From Lachnospiraceae bacterium (GTDB lineage: Bacteria > Bacillota > Clostridia > Lachnospirales > Lachnospiraceae): a DNA stretch of 43,048 bases. Below the pieces are notes generated by a model. The model was not told where the DNA came from. It made no database searches and saw only the letters and a list, made by a program, of their open reading frames with translations. The stretch lies in NCBI GenBank assembly GCA_009774615.1, contig VSOC01000021.1, forward strand, positions 1 to 43,048, read 5' to 3'. A program made the position numbers and the translations under genes. Shown in pieces: positions 6,851 to 13,723 of this stretch. Positions within the stretch are counted from its first letter, which is position 1. Each line of letters opens with the position of its first letter.

Positions 6851-9004
6851 TTATGAAATTTCACCCTCCATTTTCCTTTTCATAATCACACTCCCATAAG
6901 CTTGCAGCCTTTCCAAATCCCCCCTGCCATATAAAATTTCAATATCGTCCCCAAAGTTCAGCCCCCGGATATCCACCTCCCGGTCGCTAAAATTCTGCAC
7001 AAACACATACTCCCACTCTCCCGCCGTTCGCGAAGATACCTCAACTTCAGCAGGAATTTCCCCCTCCAGAATCGGACAAACTTCTTCCTGCCCTGCAAGC
7101 CATGCATAAAAATCATCATAAAACCTCTGCTTGGCATCCGCTGCCACATAACAGGCTTTTCCCTTCCCAAACGCTTTCACTGTAACCGCCGGACTGCCCT
7201 GATAAAAAGCACTGGCATAGGTAAAAAGCACCTGAGCATCCTCAACCTCCAAAAGTTCACAAAGATTCCTGCATTCATACCCCTTCACGCGAAAATCCCT
7301 GTCTGCAAAAGCAGTCCCTTTTTCCTCAGCCAAATCACCTTTCCCTTTTTCCCTAACCAAATCATCTCTCCCATTTTCCTCAGCCAAATCATCCTTCCCC
7401 AAAATCTTTGCCGCATCCTTTGCTAAAACCAGCCCATTCACCTCCCCATCATATAACCCGTCAATCTCCGCCCGCCGAAGCCCGAACACATCCGTAAGCC
7501 CGTGCGGCGTCTTTCCCAGAAAGCACCGATCCGTTTCATCCACAACCCCCGACCAGTACGTCAGGACAAAACATCCGCCCCCCGCGACAAAGTGCCGAAT
7601 TTTCTCCTCCATCCCATCGCGAAACAAATAAAGCATCGGTGCCGCTACCATCCGATAGCCCTCAATCTCCTGTGCCTGGCTGATCACATCCACATTCAGC
7701 CCCAGACGCTTAAACGCCGTGTACGACTTCATTGCCGCCTCATGATAAAATAAACCGTCATTTCTCGGCCCCTGCGCATCCTCCATGGCCCAGCGGTTCT
7801 CCACATCATAAATCACCGCCACATCAGCCTTCACCGCAGCCCCCTTTATCTCCTCCAAAGTTTCCAGCACTTCCCCAATCGCCTTCACTTCCTGAAACAC
7901 CCTGGTATCCGTCCCCCCATAATGGTCAATCACCGCCCCGTGAAATTTCTCCGAAGCCCCCCGGCTCTGCCGGATTTGAAAGTACATCACGCTGTCCGAT
8001 CCGTGGGCAATGGCCTGCAGCCCCGAAGCCGTCAAAAGCCCCGGCCTTTTTAGCTTACTCACCCTCTGCCAATTCAAACTCGACGGGCAGGACTCCATCA
8101 AAAGATAAGGCTTATGCTTCAGACACCGCATATAATCATGCTGCATCGCCTGATCAAGCGCCGGGACAATATCCTCCCCCTCATGCCACACCGGATAAGA
8201 ATCCCACGAAACCACATCCACACACTTCGCCAGTTCATCATAGTTTAACTGCTGATAATCATACATCAAATTCACCGTCGTCGGCTGCGTAATCCCCTCT
8301 TCCTTCAATGCCGCAATCTCATGCCGCGCAAAATCCGCCGTCTGCGCCGTGACAAACCTCTTCCAGTCCAGCGTCAGCCCGTGCAGCTCCCATTCCCCTA
8401 TCGAAGAAGGACTCTCCGCCTGCGCAAACGACGAATACCTCCTGCTCCAAAACGTCGTACACCATGCATCATTTAACGCCTCAACCGTCCCATACTTTCT
8501 CTCAAGCCACTCCCGAAACGCCTCCTGACAAAGCGGGCAATGGCACTCCCCGCCATACTCATTAGAAACATGCCACATCACCACCGCCGGATGCTTCCCA
8601 AACCTCTTCGCCAGTTCCCGGTTCATCCTCCCCACCTTTTCCCGATACATCGGCGAAGTATAACAGTGATTATGCCTCTCCCCGAAAATCTGCCTGACCC
8701 GATCCTCCCTCACCCGCAAAACCTCCGGGTAAGCCTGTGCTAACCACCGCGGCCTCGCCCCCGAAGGTGTAGAAAGAATCGTAAAAATCCCGTTCCGGTA
8801 CAGCTGTTCAATCCTCTCCTCCAGCCATCCCATCCGATACTGTCCTTCCTCCGGCTCCAGCATTGCCCAGGAAAACATCCCCATACTCACCGTATTGATC
8901 CTGGCCTCTTTCATATAAGCAATATCCTTCTCCAAAATCTCCGGCTCCTTAAGCCACTGCTCCGGGTTATAATCCCCCCCATAAAGAATCTTTTTCCGCC
9001 TCAT
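6851..9004 (-). CDS. GH42 beta-galactosidase
   Basis: A 717-aa cytoplasmic beta-galactosidase of family GH42 that removes galactose from beta-galactosides such as galacto-oligosaccharides. The TIM barrel begins at once (ILYGGDYNPEQW). The acid/base is Glu149 in WHVSNEYGG, the nucleophile Glu304 in LLMESCPSS, and the zinc-site cysteines are Cys114, Cys154, Cys156 and Cys159 (ECHCPLC). Start ATG 9004 is chosen by GH42 homology and upstream GGAGG; the same frame is open back to an ATG at 9079 inside a hairpin. Residues 538-564 are a 3 x 9-residue tandem repeat (DDLAEENGR-like) absent from typical relatives. It is the last gene of the galactan operon, behind a hairpin and its own promoter. B. subtilis GanA is the functional analogue. 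Confidence 0.95.
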   Translation of the reverse strand: MRRKKILYGGDYNPEQWLKEPEILEKDIAYMKEARINTVSMGMFSWAMLEPEEGQYRMGWLEERIEQLYRNGIFTILSTPSGARPRWLAQAYPEVLRVREDRVRQIFGERHNHCYTSPMYREKVGRMNRELAKRFGKHPAVVMWHVSNEYGGECHCPLCQEAFREWLERKYGTVEALNDAWCTTFWSRRYSSFAQAESPSSIGEWELHGLTLDWKRFVTAQTADFARHEIAALKEEGITQPTTVNLMYDYQQLNYDELAKCVDVVSWDSYPVWHEGEDIVPALDQAMQHDYMRCLKHKPYLLMESCPSSLNWQRVSKLKRPGLLTASGLQAIAHGSDSVMYFQIRQSRGASEKFHGAVIDHYGGTDTRVFQEVKAIGEVLETLEEIKGAAVKADVAVIYDVENRWAMEDAQGPRNDGLFYHEAAMKSYTAFKRLGLNVDVISQAQEIEGYRMVAAPMLYLFRDGMEEKIRHFVAGGGCFVLTYWSGVVDETDRCFLGKTPHGLTDVFGLRRAEIDGLYDGEVNGLVLAKDAAKILGKDDLAEENGRDDLVREKGKGDLAEEKGTAFADRDFRVKGYECRNLCELLEVEDAQVLFTYASAFYQGSPAVTVKAFGKGKACYVAADAKQRFYDDFYAWLAGQEEVCPILEGEIPAEVEVSSRTAGEWEYVFVQNFSDREVDIRGLNFGDDIEILYGRGDLERLQAYGSVIMKRKMEGEIS
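7313..7393 (-). repeat. 27-bp in-frame tandem repeat (3 copies) inside the GH42 gene
   Basis: Three adjacent 27-bp units (7313-7339, 7340-7366, 7367-7393) each contain a CCAAATCA word at the same phase. They encode DDLAEENGR, DDLVREKGK and GDLAEEKGT, a highly charged stretch in a surface region after the catalytic barrel. Because 27 is a multiple of three, copy-number changes would keep the frame. Confidence 0.85.
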
Positions 9005-9048
9005 ATTCTTCCCATTTCCTCCAATCTTTACTGAAAGTTCTCGCATAA

Positions 9049-9092
9049 AAAAGCCACAATTCCGCACAAAAAACAGCATGATTGTGGCTTTT
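9049..9092 (-). terminator. Terminator-like hairpin between transporter genes and GH42
   Basis: On the minus strand AAAAGCCACAAT (9092-9081) pairs perfectly over 12 bp with ATTGTGGCTTTT (9060-9049), and the right arm runs into six T residues. It would stop most transcripts coming from the permease genes. It also coincides with the start of a transcript from the promoter at 9102-9130. Confidence 0.75.
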
Positions 9093-9101
9093 CCATCCCT
9101 T

Positions 9102-9130
9102 ATTATAACCTATACATCATCATTTGTCAC
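9102..9130 (-). promoter_or_regulatory. Candidate internal promoter for GH42
   Basis: On the minus strand GTGACA (9130-9125), a 17-bp spacer and a consensus TATAAT (9107-9102) form a promoter whose predicted start is next to the hairpin at 9092. GH42 could therefore be expressed independently of the transporter genes, with the hairpin as a 5' attenuator or stabiliser. Confidence 0.5.
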
Positions 9131-9152
9131 AACTAACGCATATAAATCTCTT

Positions 9153-9971
9153 CTACTTAATCGCCCCCGTAATCCCTTCCGCAAAGTTCTTCTGCAATAC
9201 AAAGAATACAATCGCCGTAGGCAGCGTCGTAATCAATACCGCCAGCATCAGCATCCCATAATCCGTATGATACCCCGACGTCAGACTCGAAATCATCATC
9301 GGCATGGTCTGCGACGTGCTCTTCGTCATAATGACCCTGGGCCACAGATAATTATTCCATGCATTCATAAAGGAAATCGTCGTCGCCGCCGCATACGTAG
9401 ACTTCATCATCGGCACAAACATCCGAAAGAAGATCTGAATCTCACTTAACCCGTCAATCCTCGCCGCCTCAATAATCTCCAGAGGAAACGATTTTGCGCT
9501 CTGCCGAAACATCATAATCAAAAGCGGCGTGGAAATCGAAGGCAGTAAAAATCCCAGCGTGGAGTTTAACAGCTTAGCCTCCGAAAACATCTGAAACAGC
9601 GGAACCATCAGCGCCACAAAAGGCAGCATCATAGTCATCAGAATCAGCATAAACAAAAAATCCTTTATCTTATCATGGTAAATTTCAAACGCATACCCCG
9701 CCAGCGAGCACACCAGCAGCGAAAGCACCGTCGTCATAATGGCATATTTCCCCGAGTTTAAAAAGAAATGCCACACATCCTGCGATCCAATCAGATTCTT
9801 ATAATTCTGAATCAGATTCGTCCCAATCGTCAGCTTACCGGCGATAACATCCACACTCTTATTCGTTGCCGCAATCACCATCCACAGCAGCGGAAATATG
9901 GAAATCGCAGAACACAAAATTAAAAATGCATACATAAAAAAGGTTGTACTCTTCTTAGTCACGGCTGTCAC
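9153..9971 (-). CDS. ABC sugar transporter permease (MalG/GanQ type)
   Basis: A 272-aa inner-membrane permease of the carbohydrate-uptake-1 family, with six predicted transmembrane helices and the cytoplasmic EAA loop EAARIDGLSEIQIFFRMFVP that contacts the ATPase. The N-terminus carries a short cytoplasmic lead before the first helix (FFMYAFLILCSAISIFPLLWM), as in MalG/LacG proteins. Its start overlaps the end of the upstream permease by 17 bp, implying translational coupling. With the lipoprotein at 10894 and the permease at 9955 it forms an importer. No ATPase gene is present, so a shared MsmX-type ATPase elsewhere is expected. GH53 and GH42 neighbours point to galacto-oligosaccharides. Confidence 0.93.
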   Translation of the reverse strand: MTAVTKKSTTFFMYAFLILCSAISIFPLLWMVIAATNKSVDVIAGKLTIGTNLIQNYKNLIGSQDVWHFFLNSGKYAIMTTVLSLLVCSLAGYAFEIYHDKIKDFLFMLILMTMMLPFVALMVPLFQMFSEAKLLNSTLGFLLPSISTPLLIMMFRQSAKSFPLEIIEAARIDGLSEIQIFFRMFVPMMKSTYAAATTISFMNAWNNYLWPRVIMTKSTSQTMPMMISSLTSGYHTDYGMLMLAVLITTLPTAIVFFVLQKNFAEGITGAIK

Positions 9972-10854
9972 CTACTTTCATCTGTGCAATGGCAAGGATT
10001 GCCACCATAATCAGGATAACAAAAGACATCGCCGAGGTATAACCGAAATTCGGCACACCCTGGAACGCCCGGTTAAAGATATAATGCGACATGGTTACAC
10101 TGGCATTTGCCGGACCCCCATTGGTTAAGTTGACCGACTCGTCAAACAGCTGCAGCGTACCGTTCGTGGACATAATCACCGTCATCAAGATTGTCGGCTT
10201 TAACAGCGGCGCGGTAATCTTAAAGAAGGTCTGCACCATATTTGCCCCGTCAATCTTCGCCGCCTCATACACCGAATACTCGATATTCTGTAAACCGGAA
10301 AGGTAAAATACCATATTGTACCCCGTCCACCGCCAGATTAACGCAATAATAATCACAACCTTTGCGCTGAATGCATGGGATAAGAAGTTATAATTGCTGC
10401 TCAATATCCCCAGCTTAACCAAAACCGAGTTTACAAACCCGTCATTGGCAAACAGGGAACGGAAAATAATCGCATAGGCAACCAGCGAGGTCGCACAGGG
10501 CAGAAAGATTGCCGTTCGGAAAAATCCCTTAAACCGAAGTTTCGGATTATTTAACAGGGAGGCCAGCGCCAGCCCCAAAACCAGCATAATCGGAACCTGG
10601 ATAATCAGGTAGAAAAAACAGTTTTTAATCGACTGGATAAACACGCCGTCCTGAAAAATCCGCACATAATTCATAAAACCGCACCATTTCATATTTGCCC
10701 CGGTTCCGGTCTGGAAGGAAATCATCAGGGCCTTAACTGCCGGATAAAAACTTAAAATAATAATCAGGGCCACTCCTGGAATCAGAAACAGCCACCCTAC
10801 AAGCTTTTGCTTCTGCTGCAGGGTAAATCCACTCCTCTTACTCTTCTCCATCAT
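9955..10854 (-). CDS. ABC sugar transporter permease (MalF/GanP type)
   Basis: A 299-aa permease with six predicted helices and the EAA loop YEAAKIDGANMVQTFFKITAP, the MalF-side partner of the permease at 9153. The first helix is LVGWLFLIPGVALIIILSFYP. Two consecutive ATGs (10854 and 10851) follow AAGGGG, either of which may be used. It lies 39 bp after the solute-binding protein gene and overlaps the next permease by 17 bp, so the three are one transport unit. Substrate assignment to galactan oligosaccharides rests on the adjoining GH53 and GH42 genes. Confidence 0.93.
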   Translation of the reverse strand: MMEKSKRSGFTLQQKQKLVGWLFLIPGVALIIILSFYPAVKALMISFQTGTGANMKWCGFMNYVRIFQDGVFIQSIKNCFFYLIIQVPIMLVLGLALASLLNNPKLRFKGFFRTAIFLPCATSLVAYAIIFRSLFANDGFVNSVLVKLGILSSNYNFLSHAFSAKVVIIIALIWRWTGYNMVFYLSGLQNIEYSVYEAAKIDGANMVQTFFKITAPLLKPTILMTVIMSTNGTLQLFDESVNLTNGGPANASVTMSHYIFNRAFQGVPNFGYTSAMSFVILIMVAILAIAQMKVGDSRD

Positions 10855-10893
10855 TTTTCCCCTTTCAGAAATTTACCTCCTGCTTCCTTAAAA

Positions 10894-12228
10894 CTACATC
10901 CCAATATTAAACTTTACGGTATCCTCCGCATTTTTCAATTCATCCTCAATCGACCCACCGGTGCAGATATTCGTCGCCGCCACCGCCAGGGCGTCATTAG
11001 CCTCGGTAAAATACATCCCTGTATCAAACACCGGAGTTTTGGAAGCAAATTCGGTAATCTTTTCATAAACCGGCTGATTGTTGTAAAACTCCTTCGGCTG
11101 GGCATAAGCCTCGCTCTCGCCCGCCGGAATCCAGGTAGAAAGTACCCCTGCACCCGGAAGAATCGTTTCGTACAATTCCATACTTCCCGCAAACGTCGTT
11201 TTCATAAAGTCAACTGCCAGATCCATATCCTTGCAGTTCGTGGTAATTCCCCAGGTTGAACCGCCTTGATTGGAATAATTCGTCGCCCCGGACACCCCTG
11301 GAAGGGAAGGCATATTGGTGATCGACCACAGACCAGACTGATCCTCCGCCGACTCAATACTTGCCATAATCCAGCACCCGTTAATCGCCCCTAAAGAATT
11401 TCCGCTGGTAAACGTCGCCACATACTCATCCCAGCTGTTCGCCGTTTCCATTACCCCCGTTTCAAATAATTCCTGATAGGTATGTAATGCTGCCTCCAAT
11501 GTCGCATTGCCCACAAAATACGGCGACCCATCCTCGTTCCAGATCGATCCGCCTGCCGACTGCACCATCTGCATCAAAATATCCGACGATCCCGCCTGCG
11601 TGGAAAACAGAGAATATCCCGTCTTTTCCTTTACATCCTTTCCAATCTCAATAAACCGATTCCAGTCAATATCCGTCAAATCCTCAACACTGTACCCTGC
11701 CTGTTCCAAAATATCCGTGCGGTAAGCCGCAACCTCCGTTCCGTTGTCAAACGGCACCCCGTAATGCTTTCCGTCCACCGTAGAAGCCCCGGCCTTGCCC
11801 TTGGAAAACTGCTCAAAATCAATCCCCGAATCCGTCAGATCCGCAAACAGGTTATCGTAAGTCTTTACATATTTCTGGAAAGCAAAATCCTGCATCAAAA
11901 GAATATCCGGCAATTCCTCCGTATTTCCCGCCGAGAGAATCGTCGCCAGCTGCGGCTGCATATCATTCCAGGAAACCTCTACCACATTGATCTGAAAATC
12001 CGGGTGATCTTTTTGGTAAATCTTCGCCGCTTCCTCAATCGCATAAATATTAAACGCCTTATCCCATGCCCATACATTTAAGACTTGTCCGCCCTCTGCG
12101 GACACTCCGGCATTTCCGCCGTCACTTCCCCCGGATGCCCCGGGTTCTGCCTCCCCTGAGTCCCCGCAGGCTGTAAGACTAAGCCCCAGTACTGCCGCCA
12201 AAAACATCGCTGTCCATCTCTTTTTCAT
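10894..12228 (-). CDS. Sugar-binding lipoprotein of the galactan ABC importer
   Basis: A 444-aa extracellular solute-binding protein of cluster 1. A lipoprotein signal (KKRW, then a hydrophobic core ending LTAC) gives Cys21 as the lipidated residue, followed by a Gly/Ser/Glu-rich tether to about residue 46. The mature protein begins VLNVWAWDKAFN and has the usual two-lobed pattern with many tryptophans (SWNDMQP, NSWDEY). Its ATG overlaps the GH53 stop codon (ATGA), showing translational coupling with the galactanase, so the bound ligand is probably beta-1,4-galacto-oligosaccharides, as for B. subtilis GanS. The long Gly/Ser linker is ordinary for Lachnospiraceae binding proteins. Confidence 0.92.
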   Translation of the reverse strand: MKKRWTAMFLAAVLGLSLTACGDSGEAEPGASGGSDGGNAGVSAEGGQVLNVWAWDKAFNIYAIEEAAKIYQKDHPDFQINVVEVSWNDMQPQLATILSAGNTEELPDILLMQDFAFQKYVKTYDNLFADLTDSGIDFEQFSKGKAGASTVDGKHYGVPFDNGTEVAAYRTDILEQAGYSVEDLTDIDWNRFIEIGKDVKEKTGYSLFSTQAGSSDILMQMVQSAGGSIWNEDGSPYFVGNATLEAALHTYQELFETGVMETANSWDEYVATFTSGNSLGAINGCWIMASIESAEDQSGLWSITNMPSLPGVSGATNYSNQGGSTWGITTNCKDMDLAVDFMKTTFAGSMELYETILPGAGVLSTWIPAGESEAYAQPKEFYNNQPVYEKITEFASKTPVFDTGMYFTEANDALAVAATNICTGGSIEDELKNAEDTVKFNIGM

Positions 12229-13451
12229 TGTTCTAAAACCTCTTTCTTCATTTTATCTCCAATGCACCCGGCATCCCGAATAACCTCAAGTGCCGGAAGA
12301 ACATTCCCATGATAATCAAACAACGCCTGGTTCGCCCACTCATTCCCTCCCGGTCCCTTCTCCTTCATGTAAGCAATCGCACTTTCCCCTGCCCATTCAC
12401 TTCCCGGCACCGGAATCCACTCAGGTCCCCAGTAAACAAACCCTTTCCCACGTCCATCCCTTACCCTGTGCAGCATTTCTATCAAATCCTTCATAAACTG
12501 CCCCTGTCCTTTAGGTGTCATCGGATAAGGCACATGCTTCGTCACCTCTGCCCTTGCCGCCATCCCCTTCCTCTTTTCATCAGAAAGCCCTTCAAACTCC
12601 CGATAATCCTCCAGCGTAAACCCTGAAGAAACCTCCGCAATAATCAAATCCTTCCGATATCGCCCCGCCAAATCGTCCATATTTCGGAAAAGCTCCTCCA
12701 TCGTCCCGCTCCAGAACGGATAATAACTCAGCCCAATATAGGTAAAATCTTTCCCCCCAGCCGCAAAATAAGCATCAAACCAATTGCGGTACAGCACATT
12801 ATCCCCGCCGTTGTCCAGATGAATCATCACTGAAATCCCTTCATCCACGGCCTTAACTGCATCAATCCCCGCATTCAAAAACCGAACCATCTGCCCAAAG
12901 TCCGAAGCTTTCCCAGAATCAAAACCCTTTCCAGGCACAAAACTCTTCTCAGACACAAAATCCTTCCCAGGCACAGCAACCTTCCCAAACGGCCACAAAA
13001 GCCCGTTCGTCACCTCATTCCCCACAGCCACCACCGCCGGCAAAAGCCCCGCTTCCTTCAGCACCGTAAGCACCGAAAACGTAAAATCAAAAACCGCTTT
13101 CTCCACTTCCTCTGCCGACTTTTCTGCCCAGCCTTTCGGCAAAACCTGCTTCTGCGGATCTGCCCAAAAATCGCTGTAATGCAAATCCAGCATCCAGGCA
13201 ATCCCCAATCTTTTCGCCCTCCGCGCAAGTTCCATCACACAGGGCAAATCACAAGTCCCCGCCCCATAACTTCTCCCATTTTCATCATACGGATCATTCC
13301 AAAGCCTCAGCCGAACCATATTCATCCCGTAATCCGCGAGGATCTCCATGGCATCCCTCTGCACCCCATGGTCAAAAAACCTCCCCCCGCAAGCCTCCAC
13401 CTCCGCCAGAACCGAAAGATCCATCCCCTTCATCAACTTCTCATTCCCCAT
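12225..13451 (-). CDS. GH53 endo-beta-1,4-galactanase lacking a signal peptide
   Basis: A 408-aa member of GH53, retaining enzymes that cleave beta-1,4-galactan. Catalytic residues are Glu146 (VGNEVTNGLLWP, acid/base) and Glu273 (LIIAEVSSGF, nucleophile), and MVRLRLWNDPYD and MLDLHYSDFWADP are hallmark barrel motifs. The protein starts directly with MGNEKLMKGMDLSVLAE, so unlike secreted galactanases it should be cytoplasmic, acting on imported oligosaccharides. ATG 13451 has GAGG seven bases upstream; a TTG at 13454 is less likely. Residues 157-186, in the loop after the acid/base strand, are five imperfect 6-residue repeats (KVAVPG, KDFVSE, KSFVPG, KGFDSG, KASDFG). The stop overlaps the next start codon. 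Confidence 0.93.
   Translation of the reverse strand: MGNEKLMKGMDLSVLAEVEACGGRFFDHGVQRDAMEILADYGMNMVRLRLWNDPYDENGRSYGAGTCDLPCVMELARRAKRLGIAWMLDLHYSDFWADPQKQVLPKGWAEKSAEEVEKAVFDFTFSVLTVLKEAGLLPAVVAVGNEVTNGLLWPFGKVAVPGKDFVSEKSFVPGKGFDSGKASDFGQMVRFLNAGIDAVKAVDEGISVMIHLDNGGDNVLYRNWFDAYFAAGGKDFTYIGLSYYPFWSGTMEELFRNMDDLAGRYRKDLIIAEVSSGFTLEDYREFEGLSDEKRKGMAARAEVTKHVPYPMTPKGQGQFMKDLIEMLHRVRDGRGKGFVYWGPEWIPVPGSEWAGESAIAYMKEKGPGGNEWANQALFDYHGNVLPALEVIRDAGCIGDKMKKEVLEQ
12913..12984 (-). repeat. 18-bp in-frame tandem repeat inside the GH53 gene
   Basis: Four 18-bp units start at 12913, 12931, 12949 and 12967, with the shared core CCAGGCACAAA or close variants; half-units flank them on both sides. They encode six-residue steps with Lys every six positions (KDFVSE, KSFVPG, KGFDSG). 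The array lies in the beta4-alpha4 loop beside the active site. Confidence 0.85.
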
Positions 13452-13507
13452 CAATAAACCTCACTTCCTCTCAACATCCTTTACCATCTCCAACATCTCA
13501 CCACCCC

Positions 13508-13723
13508 TCACTCCTCAAACTCCGTAATCCTCTCCCCCATACTCCGATACCGAAACCGCGCCATCTCATTTTTCTTCAGCACATCCTCCTCCGTCCCGGT
13601 ATACTGACAGCGCAGGCAATAGTATTCCTTCTTCTCCTTATCATAAAACAAATCAATATCCAAATCCCGCATAAAACAGGAAGGACAGCGATAATTTAAT
13701 CTTCCCTTTCCAGACTGAGCCAT
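13508..13723 (-). CDS. Small zinc-ribbon-like protein in the galactan operon
   Basis: A 71-aa protein with two CxxC knuckles, YRCPSCFMRDLDIDLFYD and YYCLRCQYTG, which fit a single zinc ribbon, followed by a charged helix-like tail. It has no export signal. AGGAGG stands ten bases before ATG 13723, and the gene overlaps the end of the 619-aa gene by 28 bp, so it is translated from the same mRNA. The frame continues upstream to 13909, but that part lies within the other gene and is discarded. Function unknown; it may be a metal chaperone, a nucleic-acid-binding regulator, or a partner of the preceding protein. I do not recognise a named family. Confidence 0.7.
   Translation of the reverse strand: MAQSGKGRLNYRCPSCFMRDLDIDLFYDKEKKEYYCLRCQYTGTEEDVLKKNEMARFRYRSMGERITEFEE

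Noticed and set aside
7313..7393. CRISPR-like array (27-bp repeats)
   Set aside because: Units are contiguous with no spacers, in frame with GH42, and degenerate at the third codon position; a coding tandem repeat. The same holds for the 18-bp array at 12913.
7732..8292. 186-codon proline/serine-rich open frame on the plus strand
   Set aside because: It is entirely antisense to GH42, has low-complexity composition from the GC-rich reverse strand, no ribosome site and no domain similarity.
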